Shown here piece by piece: positions 35,889 through 44,357 of a DNA stretch of 64,000 nt. The translations under genes and the position numbers were made by a program. The notes beneath the pieces were generated by a model. It ran no database searches and was not told where the DNA came from. It saw nothing but the letters and a program-made list of their open reading frames with translations. This DNA comes from Microbacterium sp. NC79. GTDB taxonomy: Bacteria; Actinomycetota; Actinomycetes; Actinomycetales; Microbacteriaceae. The number at the start of each line of letters is the position of its first letter. The first letter of the stretch is position 1. The stretch covers positions 372,001-436,000 of the forward strand of contig NZ_JAHQYI010000001.1 of the NCBI RefSeq assembly GCF_019061125.1, in the 5' to 3' direction.

Positions 35889-37277
35889 ATGACCAAGCTC
35901 AGGCTTGCGATCGTGGGCGCTGGCCCCGCTGGCATCTATGCCGCCGATATCTTGCTGAAGGCGGAGCGTAAGTTCGATGTCTCGATCGACCTCTTCGAGG
36001 GTCTTCCCGCACCATACGGGCTGGTTCGCTACGGCGTCGCCCCTGACCACCCGCGGATCAAGGGCATCATCAACGCTCTGCGCGACGTGCTTGACCGCGG
36101 TGACATTCGCCTGTTCGGCAACGTGCATTTCGGAACCGACATCACGCTCGATGACCTAAAGAAGCATTACAACGCGGTCATCTTCGCGACCGGCGCCGTG
36201 CGCGACACGTCGCTCGACATTCCGGGCATCGACGCCGAGGGTTCTTTCGGCGCCGCCGACTTCGTGAGCTGGTTCGACGGGCACCCCGACGTACCGCGCG
36301 ACTGGACCCTCGACGGCGAATCGGTTGCCGTTATTGGCAACGGTAACGTTGCGCTTGACGTCGCTCGCATGCTGGCAAAGCATGCAGAAGATCTCCTCGT
36401 CACCGAGGTTCCGGACAATGTATTCCAGGGGTTGCAGAAGAGCGCCGTCACCGACGTGCACGTCTTCGGACGCCGCGGCCCGACATCGGTGAAGTTCACA
36501 CCGCTTGAGCTGCGCGAACTCGGCGAGCTACGCGACGTCGACATGGTTGTGTACGACGAAGACTTCGAATATGACGAGGCCGCAAAGACCGCCGTTGCCA
36601 GTAACAAGCAGGTCATGGTGATTGACCGTGTGCTGCAGTCATGGCGCAAGCGCCCCGGCGTGAACAACGCAGGAGGCGAGGCGTCGCGCCGTCTGCACCT
36701 GCACTTCTACGCGAAACCCATCGAGGTCAAAAAGGACGAAAACGGTCGCGTTTCTGGATTTGTCTATGAGCGCACGCGCCCGGACGGCGAGGGCGGCGTT
36801 GTCGGCACGGGCGAGCTGCGTGAGGTTCCTATTCAGCAGCTTTATCGTGCGATCGGCTACTTCGGTTCGCCGCTTGCGGGTGTGCCGTTTGATAAGAAGC
36901 ACGGTGTGATTCCGAACCACGAGGGCCAGGTGCTGCGCAAGGAGTCCAACGAACGGGTTCCTGGCATGTATGCCACCGGTTGGATCAAACGCGGACCCGT
37001 CGGTCTCATCGGCCACACGAAGTCGGATGCGATGGAGACCGTGCGACACCTGATCAACGACCAGGGGTCCTGGTGGCACCCGGAGGATCCGACGGAAGAA
37101 GCCGTCACCGCGTTGCTGGAAAGTCGCGGCGTCGCATGGACCGACCTCGACGGCTGGCACCGTCTCGACGCGCACGAAGTGAGCCTCGGCGAACCGCACG
37201 AGCGCGCCCGCGTCAAGGTGGTTCCGCGTGATGAGATGGTGACCGTCTCCCGCGACGTCACCCGTCCCACCAAGTAA
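35889..37277 (+). CDS. fprA: Ferredoxin/adrenodoxin-NADP+ reductase (FprA type)
   Basis: A 462-residue two-dinucleotide-fold flavoprotein like mycobacterial FprA. The FAD site is IVGAGPAGIYAADILL (residues 8-23), followed by LVRYGVAPDHPRIK, the NADP site VIGNGNVALDVARML and FGRRGPTSVKFT. The C-terminal FAD loop YATGWIKRGPVGLIGH completes it. It exchanges electrons between NADPH and ferredoxin for P450s or biosynthesis. The ATG at 35889 has AGGAAGGAA upstream. An in-frame ATG at 35865 is less likely. Confidence 0.94.
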   Translation: MTKLRLAIVGAGPAGIYAADILLKAERKFDVSIDLFEGLPAPYGLVRYGVAPDHPRIKGIINALRDVLDRGDIRLFGNVHFGTDITLDDLKKHYNAVIFATGAVRDTSLDIPGIDAEGSFGAADFVSWFDGHPDVPRDWTLDGESVAVIGNGNVALDVARMLAKHAEDLLVTEVPDNVFQGLQKSAVTDVHVFGRRGPTSVKFTPLELRELGELRDVDMVVYDEDFEYDEAAKTAVASNKQVMVIDRVLQSWRKRPGVNNAGGEASRRLHLHFYAKPIEVKKDENGRVSGFVYERTRPDGEGGVVGTGELREVPIQQLYRAIGYFGSPLAGVPFDKKHGVIPNHEGQVLRKESNERVPGMYATGWIKRGPVGLIGHTKSDAMETVRHLINDQGSWWHPEDPTEEAVTALLESRGVAWTDLDGWHRLDAHEVSLGEPHERARVKVVPRDEMVTVSRDVTRPTK

Positions 37278-37316
37278 TTTCCTGCGGCGCCTCATTGCGC
37301 GCCGTAAACCGAGTGT

Positions 37317-37342
37317 CGCCCGGAGCATGCTCCGGGCGTTTC
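37317..37342 (+). terminator. Terminator of fprA
   Basis: A 22-bp perfect palindrome (37317-37338) with arms CGCCCGGAGC and GCTCCGGGCG, followed by TTTCT. Confidence 0.8.
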
Positions 37343-37345
37343 TCG

Positions 37346-37358
37346 TAGGGTCGAAGTC
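37346..37358 (+). promoter_or_regulatory. Leaderless promoter of the hydrolase gene
   Basis: TAGGGT (37346-37351), 7 nt, then ATG at 37359. Confidence 0.5.
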
Positions 37359-38366
37359 ATGTGGGACTGGAAGCCGGATATTCTCGGCGCGCCGTTTGAG
37401 CAGACGACGTTGCCGCTGGGTGACGACAACGAAGGCGAGGTTGTCGCTACGTTGGTGCGTTCGCTGGCCGCTCCTGCGACATGGTGGCGCACTCTGTCGG
37501 GTGATAGGCGGGCCTTGACCGACATCGACGTGCTCTACGTGCACGGGTGGAGTGACTACTTTTTTCAGCGCAGGCTCGCGAAGTTCTGGAACGAACGGGG
37601 CGCAAACTTCTATGCGCTTGACCTGCGCAAGTATGGTCGTTCTTTGCGGCCAGGGCAGACCGCGGGATACGTGTCTGATCTCGGAACCTACGACGAGGAC
37701 ATCGCCGCCGCTCTCGCGGCCATGGGGTGGAAGACTGACCGCGCTCGCGGTGATCGCCGTCTCGTGCTGATGGGGCATTCAACCGGCGGGCTCACCCTGT
37801 CACTGTGGGCGGCTCGGCACGCGGGGCTGGCGTCGGCGATCATTTTGAATTCGCCATGGCTTGAACTGCAGATCACCGGTATTACACGGCAGGCCATCGC
37901 CGCGTTCGTGCAGCTGACCGCGCGGGTGCGGCCGATGGATGTCGGCCCGCAGCTTGACCTCGGGTTCTACTCCCGGGCGCAACAGGAGGTGGCCCACGAG
38001 GAAGATCCGTACGAGATCAATCTCGACTGGCGTCCGGACCGGGCAATGCCGATACACGCGGGCTGGATGAGCGCGATCGTGAATGGCCAGCATGCGGTTG
38101 AAGCCGGACTCGGTATCAACGTGCCGGTCTGCGTTTTGCTTTCGCAGCGGACGTGGATCGGCGTGCGCTGGTCAGAGGAAGCGAAGAGCGCAGACACGGT
38201 GCTCGTCGTTGATGATATTGCCAAGGCTTCGCTGAAACTGGGTCGCTCGGTCACCGTGGAGCGCATCGACGGCGCCTTGCACGACATCTTTCTGTCGGCA
38301 AAGGATGCCCGCGAAGACGCCTACGCCACTCTTGGCCGCTGGGTCGATCACATGCTCGTCGACTAA
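37359..38366 (+). CDS. Alpha/beta hydrolase (lysophospholipase-like)
   Basis: A 335-residue serine hydrolase of the Hydrolase_4 (serine aminopeptidase S33-like) group. It has the oxyanion HGWSDYF segment, LDLRKYGRS, the nucleophile elbow GHSTGG (about residues 142-147) and the C-terminal histidine in GALHDIFLS. It probably hydrolyses a lipid ester or similar. The natural substrate is unknown. No signal peptide is present. It converges with hemL across a family B repeat island. Confidence 0.87.
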   Translation: MWDWKPDILGAPFEQTTLPLGDDNEGEVVATLVRSLAAPATWWRTLSGDRRALTDIDVLYVHGWSDYFFQRRLAKFWNERGANFYALDLRKYGRSLRPGQTAGYVSDLGTYDEDIAAALAAMGWKTDRARGDRRLVLMGHSTGGLTLSLWAARHAGLASAIILNSPWLELQITGITRQAIAAFVQLTARVRPMDVGPQLDLGFYSRAQQEVAHEEDPYEINLDWRPDRAMPIHAGWMSAIVNGQHAVEAGLGINVPVCVLLSQRTWIGVRWSEEAKSADTVLVVDDIAKASLKLGRSVTVERIDGALHDIFLSAKDAREDAYATLGRWVDHMLVD

Positions 38367-38396
38367 GGCTCTGGTTCCGGTGTCGTGACAGCCAAG

Positions 38397-38486
38397 CTTT
38401 GTCGCGAGAGCGACACTTTGTCGCGAGAGCGATAGATTTCGCACCGTTTCGTATGGTTCTCACGACATTTTGTCGTTCTCGCGACA
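38397..38486. repeat. Intergenic dyad repeat, family B
   Basis: CTTTGTCGCGAGAGCGA occurs at 38397-38413 and again at 38416-38432 (19-bp period). An inverted pair follows: GTTCTCACGACA (38456) and TGTCGTTCTCGCGACA (38471-38486). It sits between the convergent hydrolase and hemL genes, beside GGTTCCGG at 38373. No T-tract. Confidence 0.8.
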
Positions 38487-38521
38487 TCGCGGTGGGGCGT
38501 GGCGCCCCCGGTGCCGGGGAA

Positions 38522-39865
38522 CTACGCGGGTTCGGCCTCAGCCGCCGCGCGCGCCGCAGCGGGGAGCGCCTCGATAATCTGCTCGACCGCGGCGTCATCG
38601 TGTGCCGCGGTCAGGAACCATGCTTCGAACACGCTGGGTGGTAGCGATACCCCCTGCTCGCGCATCGCGTGGAAGAACGCCGGGTAGCGCCACGACTCCT
38701 GGTCACGGGCGTCGTCGTAGTTCGTGATGGTTCCGGATCGGAACGCCACCGAAAACAGGTTGCCCGCGTGCGAAATGAGATGCTCGACGCCCTCGTCCTC
38801 GAGCGCTTCGCTGAGCGATGACGCGACAACGGCGGCCGCGTGGTTGACGCGCTCGTAGACCGCGTCGTCAGCGAGACGCAGCGTCGCGATGCCAGCGGCA
38901 ACGGCGAGCGGGTTTCCACTGAGCGTTCCGGCTTGGTAGACCGGGCCGAGCGGGGCCAAGTGGTCCAAGATTTCCGCACGGCCGCCGAGCCCTGCCAGCG
39001 GCATACCGCCACCAATCACCTTGCCGAACGTCACGATGTCAGCGCGCCAGGTAGCGCCGTCGGCCTGCTCAAGACCCCACCATCCGGCGGGGCTGACCCG
39101 AAAGCCGGTGAGCACTTCGTCCAGAATCACCAGTGCGCCGTGCGCGTGCGCGGTGTCGACGAGAAACTCGTTGAAGCCATCAGCCGGAACCAAGATGCCC
39201 GCGTTTGCGCCGGCGGCTTCGGTGATGATCGCCGCAATCTGGCCCGGATACGCGGCGAAAGCTGCCGCCACCGCCTCGCGATCGTTGTAAGGCAACACCA
39301 GCGTTTGCGCGGCGATGGGCGTCGGAACGCCAGCGGAACCAGGGATCGCGAGGGTCGCGAGTCCGGAGCCAGCGTCAGCAAGCAGGCCATCGGAATGACC
39401 GTGATAGTGACCGGCGAACTTGATAATGAGGTCTCGCCCCGTGACACCGCGCGCGAGGCGCACCGCCGTCATGGTGGCCTCGGTTCCCGTCGAGACGAGT
39501 CGGAGCTTATCGATGGCCCGCGCGCCGTTGACGGTGAGACGGTCAATGACGAGTTCTGCCAGCTCGGCCTCGGCGGGCGTGGACGCGCCAAACGACAGCC
39601 CGCGCGCCGCCGCCTGCTGCACCGCCTCAACGACATCGGGGTGTGCGTGCCCGACGAGCGCCGGACCCCACGACGCGACCAGATCCACATAGGCGTTGCC
39701 CTCGACATCCCACACATGCGGGCCCTGCGCCTTGACGATCGCGAGCGGAGCGCCACCCACCGACGCGAAGGCGCGCACCGGTGAGTTGACGCCACCGGGG
39801 ATCACGGCGCGGGCGCGGGCCGCGGCCTGTTCGTTCGTCAGCGGAATGGAGTTCAGCGTGGTCAT
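38522..39865 (-). CDS. hemL: Glutamate-1-semialdehyde 2,1-aminomutase (HemL)
   Basis: A 447-residue PLP enzyme making 5-aminolevulinate from the product of HemA. It has the class III aminotransferase fold with [11 protein letters not shown] at the N-terminus, [25 protein letters not shown] and the PLP lysine in [11 protein letters not shown]. The ATG at 39865 overlaps the hemB stop (ATGA), and GAAAGG sits upstream inside hemB. It is the last gene of the minus-strand heme operon. Confidence 0.95.
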   Translation of the reverse strand: MTTLNSIPLTNEQAAARARAVIPGGVNSPVRAFASVGGAPLAIVKAQGPHVWDVEGNAYVDLVASWGPALVGHAHPDVVEAVQQAAARGLSFGASTPAEAELAELVIDRLTVNGARAIDKLRLVSTGTEATMTAVRLARGVTGRDLIIKFAGHYHGHSDGLLADAGSGLATLAIPGSAGVPTPIAAQTLVLPYNDREAVAAAFAAYPGQIAAIITEAAGANAGILVPADGFNEFLVDTAHAHGALVILDEVLTGFRVSPAGWWGLEQADGATWRADIVTFGKVIGGGMPLAGLGGRAEILDHLAPLGPVYQAGTLSGNPLAVAAGIATLRLADDAVYERVNHAAAVVASSLSEALEDEGVEHLISHAGNLFSVAFRSGTITNYDDARDQESWRYPAFFHAMREQGVSLPPSVFEAWFLTAAHDDAAVEQIIEALPAAARAAAEAEPA

Positions 39866-40836
39866 CGTGCCCACCTTTCTGCGACCTCGGCCGCCCAATA
39901 CGTCAAGATTGCGTCGGCACCGGCGCGACGAATCGAAATGAGTGACTCATCGATAGCACGCTCGCGGTCGATCCACCCGTTCGCCGCGGCAGCTTCGATC
40001 ATCGCGTACTCGCCAGACACTTGATACGCCCACACCGGAACCGGTGAGGTGGCCGCCGCATCTGACAGCACGTCCAAATAGGGCAGCGCCGGCTTCACCA
40101 TCACAATGTCAGCACCCTCGGCAACGTCGAGCGCGACTTCGCGCGCACCTTCGCGACGATTGGCCGGATCCATTTGATACGACTTCCGGTCGCCGACGAG
40201 ACTCGAATCCACGGCCTCACGGAAGGGGCCGTAAAACGCCGACGCATACTTGGCTGCATAGGCGAGGAGCGCGACGTCGGTGTGCCCGGCCGCATCGAGA
40301 GCGGCACGCAGCGCGGCCGTCTGCGCGTCCATCATGCCCGACAGTCCGAGCAGAGCGGAACCAGCTTCCGCCTGCGCGAGGGCCATCGCGATATACCGCT
40401 GCAGCGTCGCATCGTTGTCGACACCACCGTGGGCATCAAGCACGCCGCAGTGTCCGTGGTCGGTGAACTCGTCGAGGCACAGGTCGGTCTGCACAACGAG
40501 GGCGTCACCCACTTCGCTCGCTGCTATCCGCGTCGCAACCTGCAGGATGCCGTCGGCATCGCTCGCCCCTGTTCCGTCTGCGTCCTTATCGAGGGGAACA
40601 CCAAACAGCATGACGCCGCCGACGCCCACCTGCGCCGCATGATTCAATGCCGCGCGAAACGAGTCGAGGCTGTGCTGCACGACACCCGGCATCGACGACA
40701 CCGGTGTGGCCGCCGTCGCACCCTCGCGAATGAACATGGGCAGGATCAGCTGCTCAGGCGTGAGGCGCGTCTCGCTGACGAGACGGCGCCACGCGGGCGT
40801 CGCCCGCAACCGACGCGGACGAATCGGAAGAGTCAT
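39862..40836 (-). CDS. hemB: Delta-aminolevulinic acid dehydratase (HemB)
   Basis: A 324-residue porphobilinogen synthase. The metal-type segment [15 protein letters not shown] (about residues 118-132) has two cysteines where zinc enzymes have three, as in many bacterial enzymes. The Schiff-base lysines are in [14 protein letters not shown] and [10 protein letters not shown]. It joins two aminolevulinates. AAGGAG lies before the ATG. Between it and hemC is a 246-bp gap where hemD often lies in related clusters. Confidence 0.95.
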   Translation of the reverse strand: MTLPIRPRRLRATPAWRRLVSETRLTPEQLILPMFIREGATAATPVSSMPGVVQHSLDSFRAALNHAAQVGVGGVMLFGVPLDKDADGTGASDADGILQVATRIAASEVGDALVVQTDLCLDEFTDHGHCGVLDAHGGVDNDATLQRYIAMALAQAEAGSALLGLSGMMDAQTAALRAALDAAGHTDVALLAYAAKYASAFYGPFREAVDSSLVGDRKSYQMDPANRREGAREVALDVAEGADIVMVKPALPYLDVLSDAAATSPVPVWAYQVSGEYAMIEAAAANGWIDRERAIDESLISIRRAGADAILTYWAAEVAERWAR

Positions 40837-40950
40837 GAGCTTTCTCCTTGGGGGTGTGGTTGAGGGGCGGGGCGTTGGCCGTTGCGTGGGCCGCGTGAGG
40901 CGCCCGGGTAGAAACGGGCAGTGCCTGCGTGCGGTGTTGGATTGAGTGTT

Positions 40951-41067
40951 GATCGTTGAGCGAGGACGTGGAGCGCATGCGCCGCGCCGTGCCGTGCCGT
41001 GCCGCGCCGTGCCGCGCCGTGCCGTGCCGCGCCGGGCCGGGGCGTTTCGTCTCGACGCGCGCTCAAC
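40951..41067. repeat. REP-like element with an expanded 5-bp tandem core
   Basis: The outer arms GTTGAGCG (from 40955) and CGCTCAAC (41060-41067) are inverted. Between them are GAGGACG and TTTCGTCTCGACGCG, a word I know from intergenic repeats of related actinobacteria. The centre (about 40981-41040) is twelve units of GCCGC/GCCGT/GCCGG. It fills most of the hemC-hemB gap, and no gene is seen there. Confidence 0.75.
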
Positions 41068-41082
41068 ATGCCAGGGGCGGGG

Positions 41083-41988
41083 TCAGCGGCGCCGCATCGG
41101 GGCCAGGTCGGCGGCACCCTGTGCGAGCAACTCGGCCGCCACCACGTCGGCCGCGATTGTCGCCGCATCGGGGTCATCGACGGGCACCGCGTGTGAGGAC
41201 GACGCCGAGCGCGTGCCATCGAGGCTGTAGACGGTGGCATCGAGAAACAGCAGGCCGTCTTCGATGAATGCGTGGGCGCCGAGGGGTGCAGCGCATCCGG
41301 CGTCGAGTCGTGCGAGCAAGCCGCGTTCCGCATCCGCGGCCATGCGTGATTCACGGTGATCGAGCTTCGCAGCGATCGCCTCGTTGCCCGTCGGAACCTC
41401 GACCGCAAGCGCCCCCTGGCCCGGGGCGGTCGGCCATGAGCTGAGCGGGAAGTACTCGGTGATGCGGTCGGCGTAGCCCACCCGCTGCAGGCCGGCGGCC
41501 GCCAGCACGATCGCGTCGAGACGCCGCTGCGGATCATCGGTGGTGAGGCGCTCCAGACGTGTGTCAACGTTGCCGCGAATGTCGACGAGCGTGATATCTG
41601 GGCGCACTGCCAACAGTTGCGCGTTGCGGCGCGGCGACCCGGTTCCGATCTTCGCGCCAGCGGGCAGCTCCGCCAACGTCAGGCCGCTCGCTGAACACAG
41701 CACATCACGGGCATCGGCGCGAGGAGGAACAGCGGCAATCGACAACTGCGGAATCTCGACCGTCGGCAGATCCTTATAGGAGTGCACGAGCAGATCGACC
41801 TCGCCACGCAACATCGCGTCGCGCAACGCATTGGCGAAGATGCCCTGGCCGCCCACTTCCAGCAGCGAGCGCGTAGAAATGTCGCCCTCGCTCGTGATCA
41901 GCACGAGCTCGGCACCAATCTGTTCGGCGATCATGCCCGCCTGCGCGACCGCGAGCTTGGAGGCGCGGGTTCCCAACCGGTACGTCAT
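41083..41988 (-). CDS. hemC: Porphobilinogen deaminase (HemC)
   Basis: A 301-residue enzyme that builds hydroxymethylbilane from four porphobilinogens. It begins YRLGTRASKLAVAQ, has HSYKDLPT, GTGSPRRNAQL and the cysteine that carries the dipyrromethane cofactor in LDAGCAAPLGAH (about residue 231). The ATG at 41988 has GGAAGAAAC upstream. An in-frame ATG at 42006 is possible. It follows hemY with 14 bp between. Confidence 0.94.
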   Translation of the reverse strand: MTYRLGTRASKLAVAQAGMIAEQIGAELVLITSEGDISTRSLLEVGGQGIFANALRDAMLRGEVDLLVHSYKDLPTVEIPQLSIAAVPPRADARDVLCSASGLTLAELPAGAKIGTGSPRRNAQLLAVRPDITLVDIRGNVDTRLERLTTDDPQRRLDAIVLAAAGLQRVGYADRITEYFPLSSWPTAPGQGALAVEVPTGNEAIAAKLDHRESRMAADAERGLLARLDAGCAAPLGAHAFIEDGLLFLDATVYSLDGTRSASSSHAVPVDDPDAATIAADVVAAELLAQGAADLAPMRRR

Positions 41989-42002
41989 TGTTTCTTCCTT
42001 CA

Positions 42003-43238
42003 TCACGGTGCGGTGAGTATGTCTGTCGCGGTACGCCTGGCGTGAGCGATGACGGCGGCGAGACCCGTGCCCGCCACCGCTTCACCCACCCAGCGCATGG
42101 TTCCGCGGTCGCGTTCGGCTAAAGGCGTGGCACGTGCCCAGCGGCGCTCGAGTACGGTGTGCACCACTTCGGGCGCCGAGCCCATCAGTGCGGACGCGTC
42201 GTTCACGGCCTTGGCCAACGGTTCTGCTGTCGCGCCGTCGTACGACAGCCGCACGACCTGCCTGCCCGAAAACGCGCGTGACACCCACGACCATTTCGCG
42301 CTCACGTGGGTAAGAGCGCGGGCAGAAACATTGCTGGCACCGCGTGTGACGAGCACGCCGGTGCCGCGCGGGGCTTCAGCCCACGCCGGAGCGGATGCCA
42401 CAACGGTCACCAGCGTCACGTCGCGGGTGCGCGCGCCAGCGGGAGGCGCAGCCATGATGACGTCGCCGCGATGCGTAGCGCCGCCGAAGGCGACGTCGCT
42501 GGGGGAGACATCGGTGGCGGTAACGCCGCGATGAATCTCGACGCCGGCAGCTGCGGCGCTCGCGGCCAGCGCGATGGGCAGGGTGTGCATGCCGCCGCGG
42601 AGGCTCGCGACAGCGGAACCAGCGGGTGCGGTGCGCCGAATCTCACGAATCGCGCGCGCCAGCGAACGGCTCGAGCGTGACGCAAGGGCCGGGTGCGCCG
42701 CCGCGATCGCGAGGTCTTGGGGGTCTGTGGAGTGCACGCCGCGGGTGATCGGGCCGACGAGGAGGTCGGTGACGCGGCTGCCCATGCGTGCGGTGACGAG
42801 ATCGCCGAACGTGGTGGCGTCGGAACCAATGCGGCGCGGGAGAATCACATCGGCCCAGGCGCGGGCGGCACCGATCACGCCAATCGACGCGCGCACGTCG
42901 GCGGCGAAGGGGGAGGAGGGAACGCCCAACAGCCCCGTTGCTGGCAGCGGCGTCGTGGTTCCGTCTTCGCGGTAAATCCACGCGGGTGCGTCCAGCGGCG
43001 AGATGATGCGGTCGGTTAAACCCAGCTCATCGATCAGGTCAGACACCGCGCTCGTGCGTGTCGCGAACGACTCCGCTGCGGCATCGAGCTGGTGGGCTTC
43101 GACGTCAATCGCCGTGACCTGGCCGCCGGTGCGTTCTTCGCGTTCAATGACGTGCACGCGGCGACCGCCGAGTGCAAGATCGCGCGCCAGAGTGAGGCCC
43201 GCGACGCCACCGCCCACGATGAAGATGTCAGAGGGCAT
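42003..43238 (-). CDS. hemY: Coproporphyrinogen III oxidase, HemY/CgoX type
   Basis: A 411-residue FAD protein of the protoporphyrinogen-oxidase family. The N-terminal fold is IFIVGGGVAGLTLARDLALG, followed by GGQV and a C-terminal FAD loop (MRWVGEAVAGTGLAAVIAHA, about residues 380-399). In Gram-positive bacteria this family oxidises coproporphyrinogen III in the coproporphyrin-dependent heme route. The family is divergent, and this member is shorter than the usual ~450-480. The ATG at 43238 overlaps hemE by 11 bp. A TTG at 43253 is an alternative. Confidence 0.87.
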   Translation of the reverse strand: MPSDIFIVGGGVAGLTLARDLALGGRRVHVIEREERTGGQVTAIDVEAHQLDAAAESFATRTSAVSDLIDELGLTDRIISPLDAPAWIYREDGTTTPLPATGLLGVPSSPFAADVRASIGVIGAARAWADVILPRRIGSDATTFGDLVTARMGSRVTDLLVGPITRGVHSTDPQDLAIAAAHPALASRSSRSLARAIREIRRTAPAGSAVASLRGGMHTLPIALAASAAAAGVEIHRGVTATDVSPSDVAFGGATHRGDVIMAAPPAGARTRDVTLVTVVASAPAWAEAPRGTGVLVTRGASNVSARALTHVSAKWSWVSRAFSGRQVVRLSYDGATAEPLAKAVNDASALMGSAPEVVHTVLERRWARATPLAERDRGTMRWVGEAVAGTGLAAVIAHARRTATDILTAP

Positions 43239-44283
43239 GAACGTGCTCGACAATGCGCGTGAGCAGCGCCGGATTCGTGTCGGGCGTCACGCCGTGACCG
43301 AGGTTCACAATGTGCGAGCGTGCGGTGCGGCCGCGGGCAACGACGTCGTTCACGTTGTTGCGAATCGCGTCCCATCCGGCGCCGAGCACGGCCGGATCAA
43401 TATTGCCCTGCACTCCGGCGCGATCGCCGAGCACGGCGGCGGCCTCGTCAAGCGGCGTTCGCCAGTCGATGCCGACGGTGTGCGCGCCGAGGTCAGGAAT
43501 CAGATCGAGCATGTCGCGCATGCCGAGACCGAAGTGGATGCGCGGAACCTCGAGGTCGTCGAGCGCGGAGAAGATCGCCGCCGAGTGCGGTGCGACGTGC
43601 GTCGCCCAGTCGGTGCGCGAGAGGGAACCGGCCCACGAGTCAAACAGCTGCACGACGCTGGCGCCGGCCTCGACCTGCGCGCGCATGAACTGTGCGGTGG
43701 CGTCTGCGCACCAGCTCAGCAGCGCACGGAAGGTTGCCGGATCGGCCTTCATCAGGGCGCGAGCGCGCGCCTGGTCTTTCGACGGGCCACCCTCAATGAG
43801 GTACGACGCCAGGGTGTACGGCGCGCCACCGAAACCGATGAGCGGCGTGGAGCCGAGTTCGGCCGTGATGATCGCGATCGCCTCACGAATCGGCGTGAAG
43901 TCGAGACTGTCGAGCGCGGGGAGTGCGGCGACGTCGGTGGCGGTCCGTACGGGCTTCGCAAACACCGGCCCGCGGCCCGACACGATCTCCACGTCGAGCC
44001 CGGCGACGAGCGGCGGAATCACAATGTCGCTGTAGAACACCGCGGCGTCAACATCATGACGCCAGACCGGCTGCAGCGTGATCTCCGCAGCCAATTCGGG
44101 CGTGAGGCATGCCTGGAGCATTCCCGTGGTTCCGCGCACCTGGTGATACTCAGGCAGCGACCTCCCCGCCTGGCGCATAAACCAAATCGGAGGTGTGGCT
44201 TGCTTCTCGCCGCGGGCGGCAAGAACGACGGGGGCAGACGACGTGCGGCCGTCAACGAGGGGATGCGCAGGTGCAAGGGGCAT
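43228..44283 (-). CDS. hemE: Uroporphyrinogen decarboxylase (HemE)
   Basis: A 351-residue enzyme converting uroporphyrinogen III to coproporphyrinogen III. The N-terminal PPIWFMRQAGRSLPEY motif and FYSDIVIPPLVAGLDVE (catalytic Asp in FYSD) are diagnostic. VQGNIDPAVL lies near the C-terminus. It is first in the minus-strand heme operon and has a leaderless-type promoter beside a dyad shared with hemA. Confidence 0.96.
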   Translation of the reverse strand: MPLAPAHPLVDGRTSSAPVVLAARGEKQATPPIWFMRQAGRSLPEYHQVRGTTGMLQACLTPELAAEITLQPVWRHDVDAAVFYSDIVIPPLVAGLDVEIVSGRGPVFAKPVRTATDVAALPALDSLDFTPIREAIAIITAELGSTPLIGFGGAPYTLASYLIEGGPSKDQARARALMKADPATFRALLSWCADATAQFMRAQVEAGASVVQLFDSWAGSLSRTDWATHVAPHSAAIFSALDDLEVPRIHFGLGMRDMLDLIPDLGAHTVGIDWRTPLDEAAAVLGDRAGVQGNIDPAVLGAGWDAIRNNVNDVVARGRTARSHIVNLGHGVTPDTNPALLTRIVEHVHAL

Positions 44284-44296
44284 GTAAAAGAGGGTA
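44284..44296 (-). promoter_or_regulatory. Leaderless promoter of the hemE operon
   Basis: On the minus strand TACCCT, 7 nt, then ATG at 44283. Confidence 0.55.
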
Positions 44297-44299
44297 TCG

Positions 44300-44323
44300 T
44301 CTGATGAAGTTCAGAACATCAGA
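44300..44323. promoter_or_regulatory. Candidate heme operator in the hemE-hemA divergent region
   Basis: TCTGATG (44300-44306) and CATCAGA (44317-44323) form a perfect 7-bp inverted repeat with a 10-nt spacer. The spacer region also contains the smaller palindrome GTTCAGAAC. It lies just upstream of the hemE -10 box and within the 74-bp region between two divergent heme genes. A regulator controlling both directions is plausible. Its identity is unknown. Confidence 0.5.
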
Positions 44324-44357
44324 TGATTACCAGGAAAGTCTGTGAGGGTAGGCGATC

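Noticed and set aside
40833..41567. Possible hemD remnant between hemC and hemB
   Set aside because: The long minus frame is out of frame with hemC for most of its length and is dominated by the 5-bp repeat; no HemD-like motif is seen.
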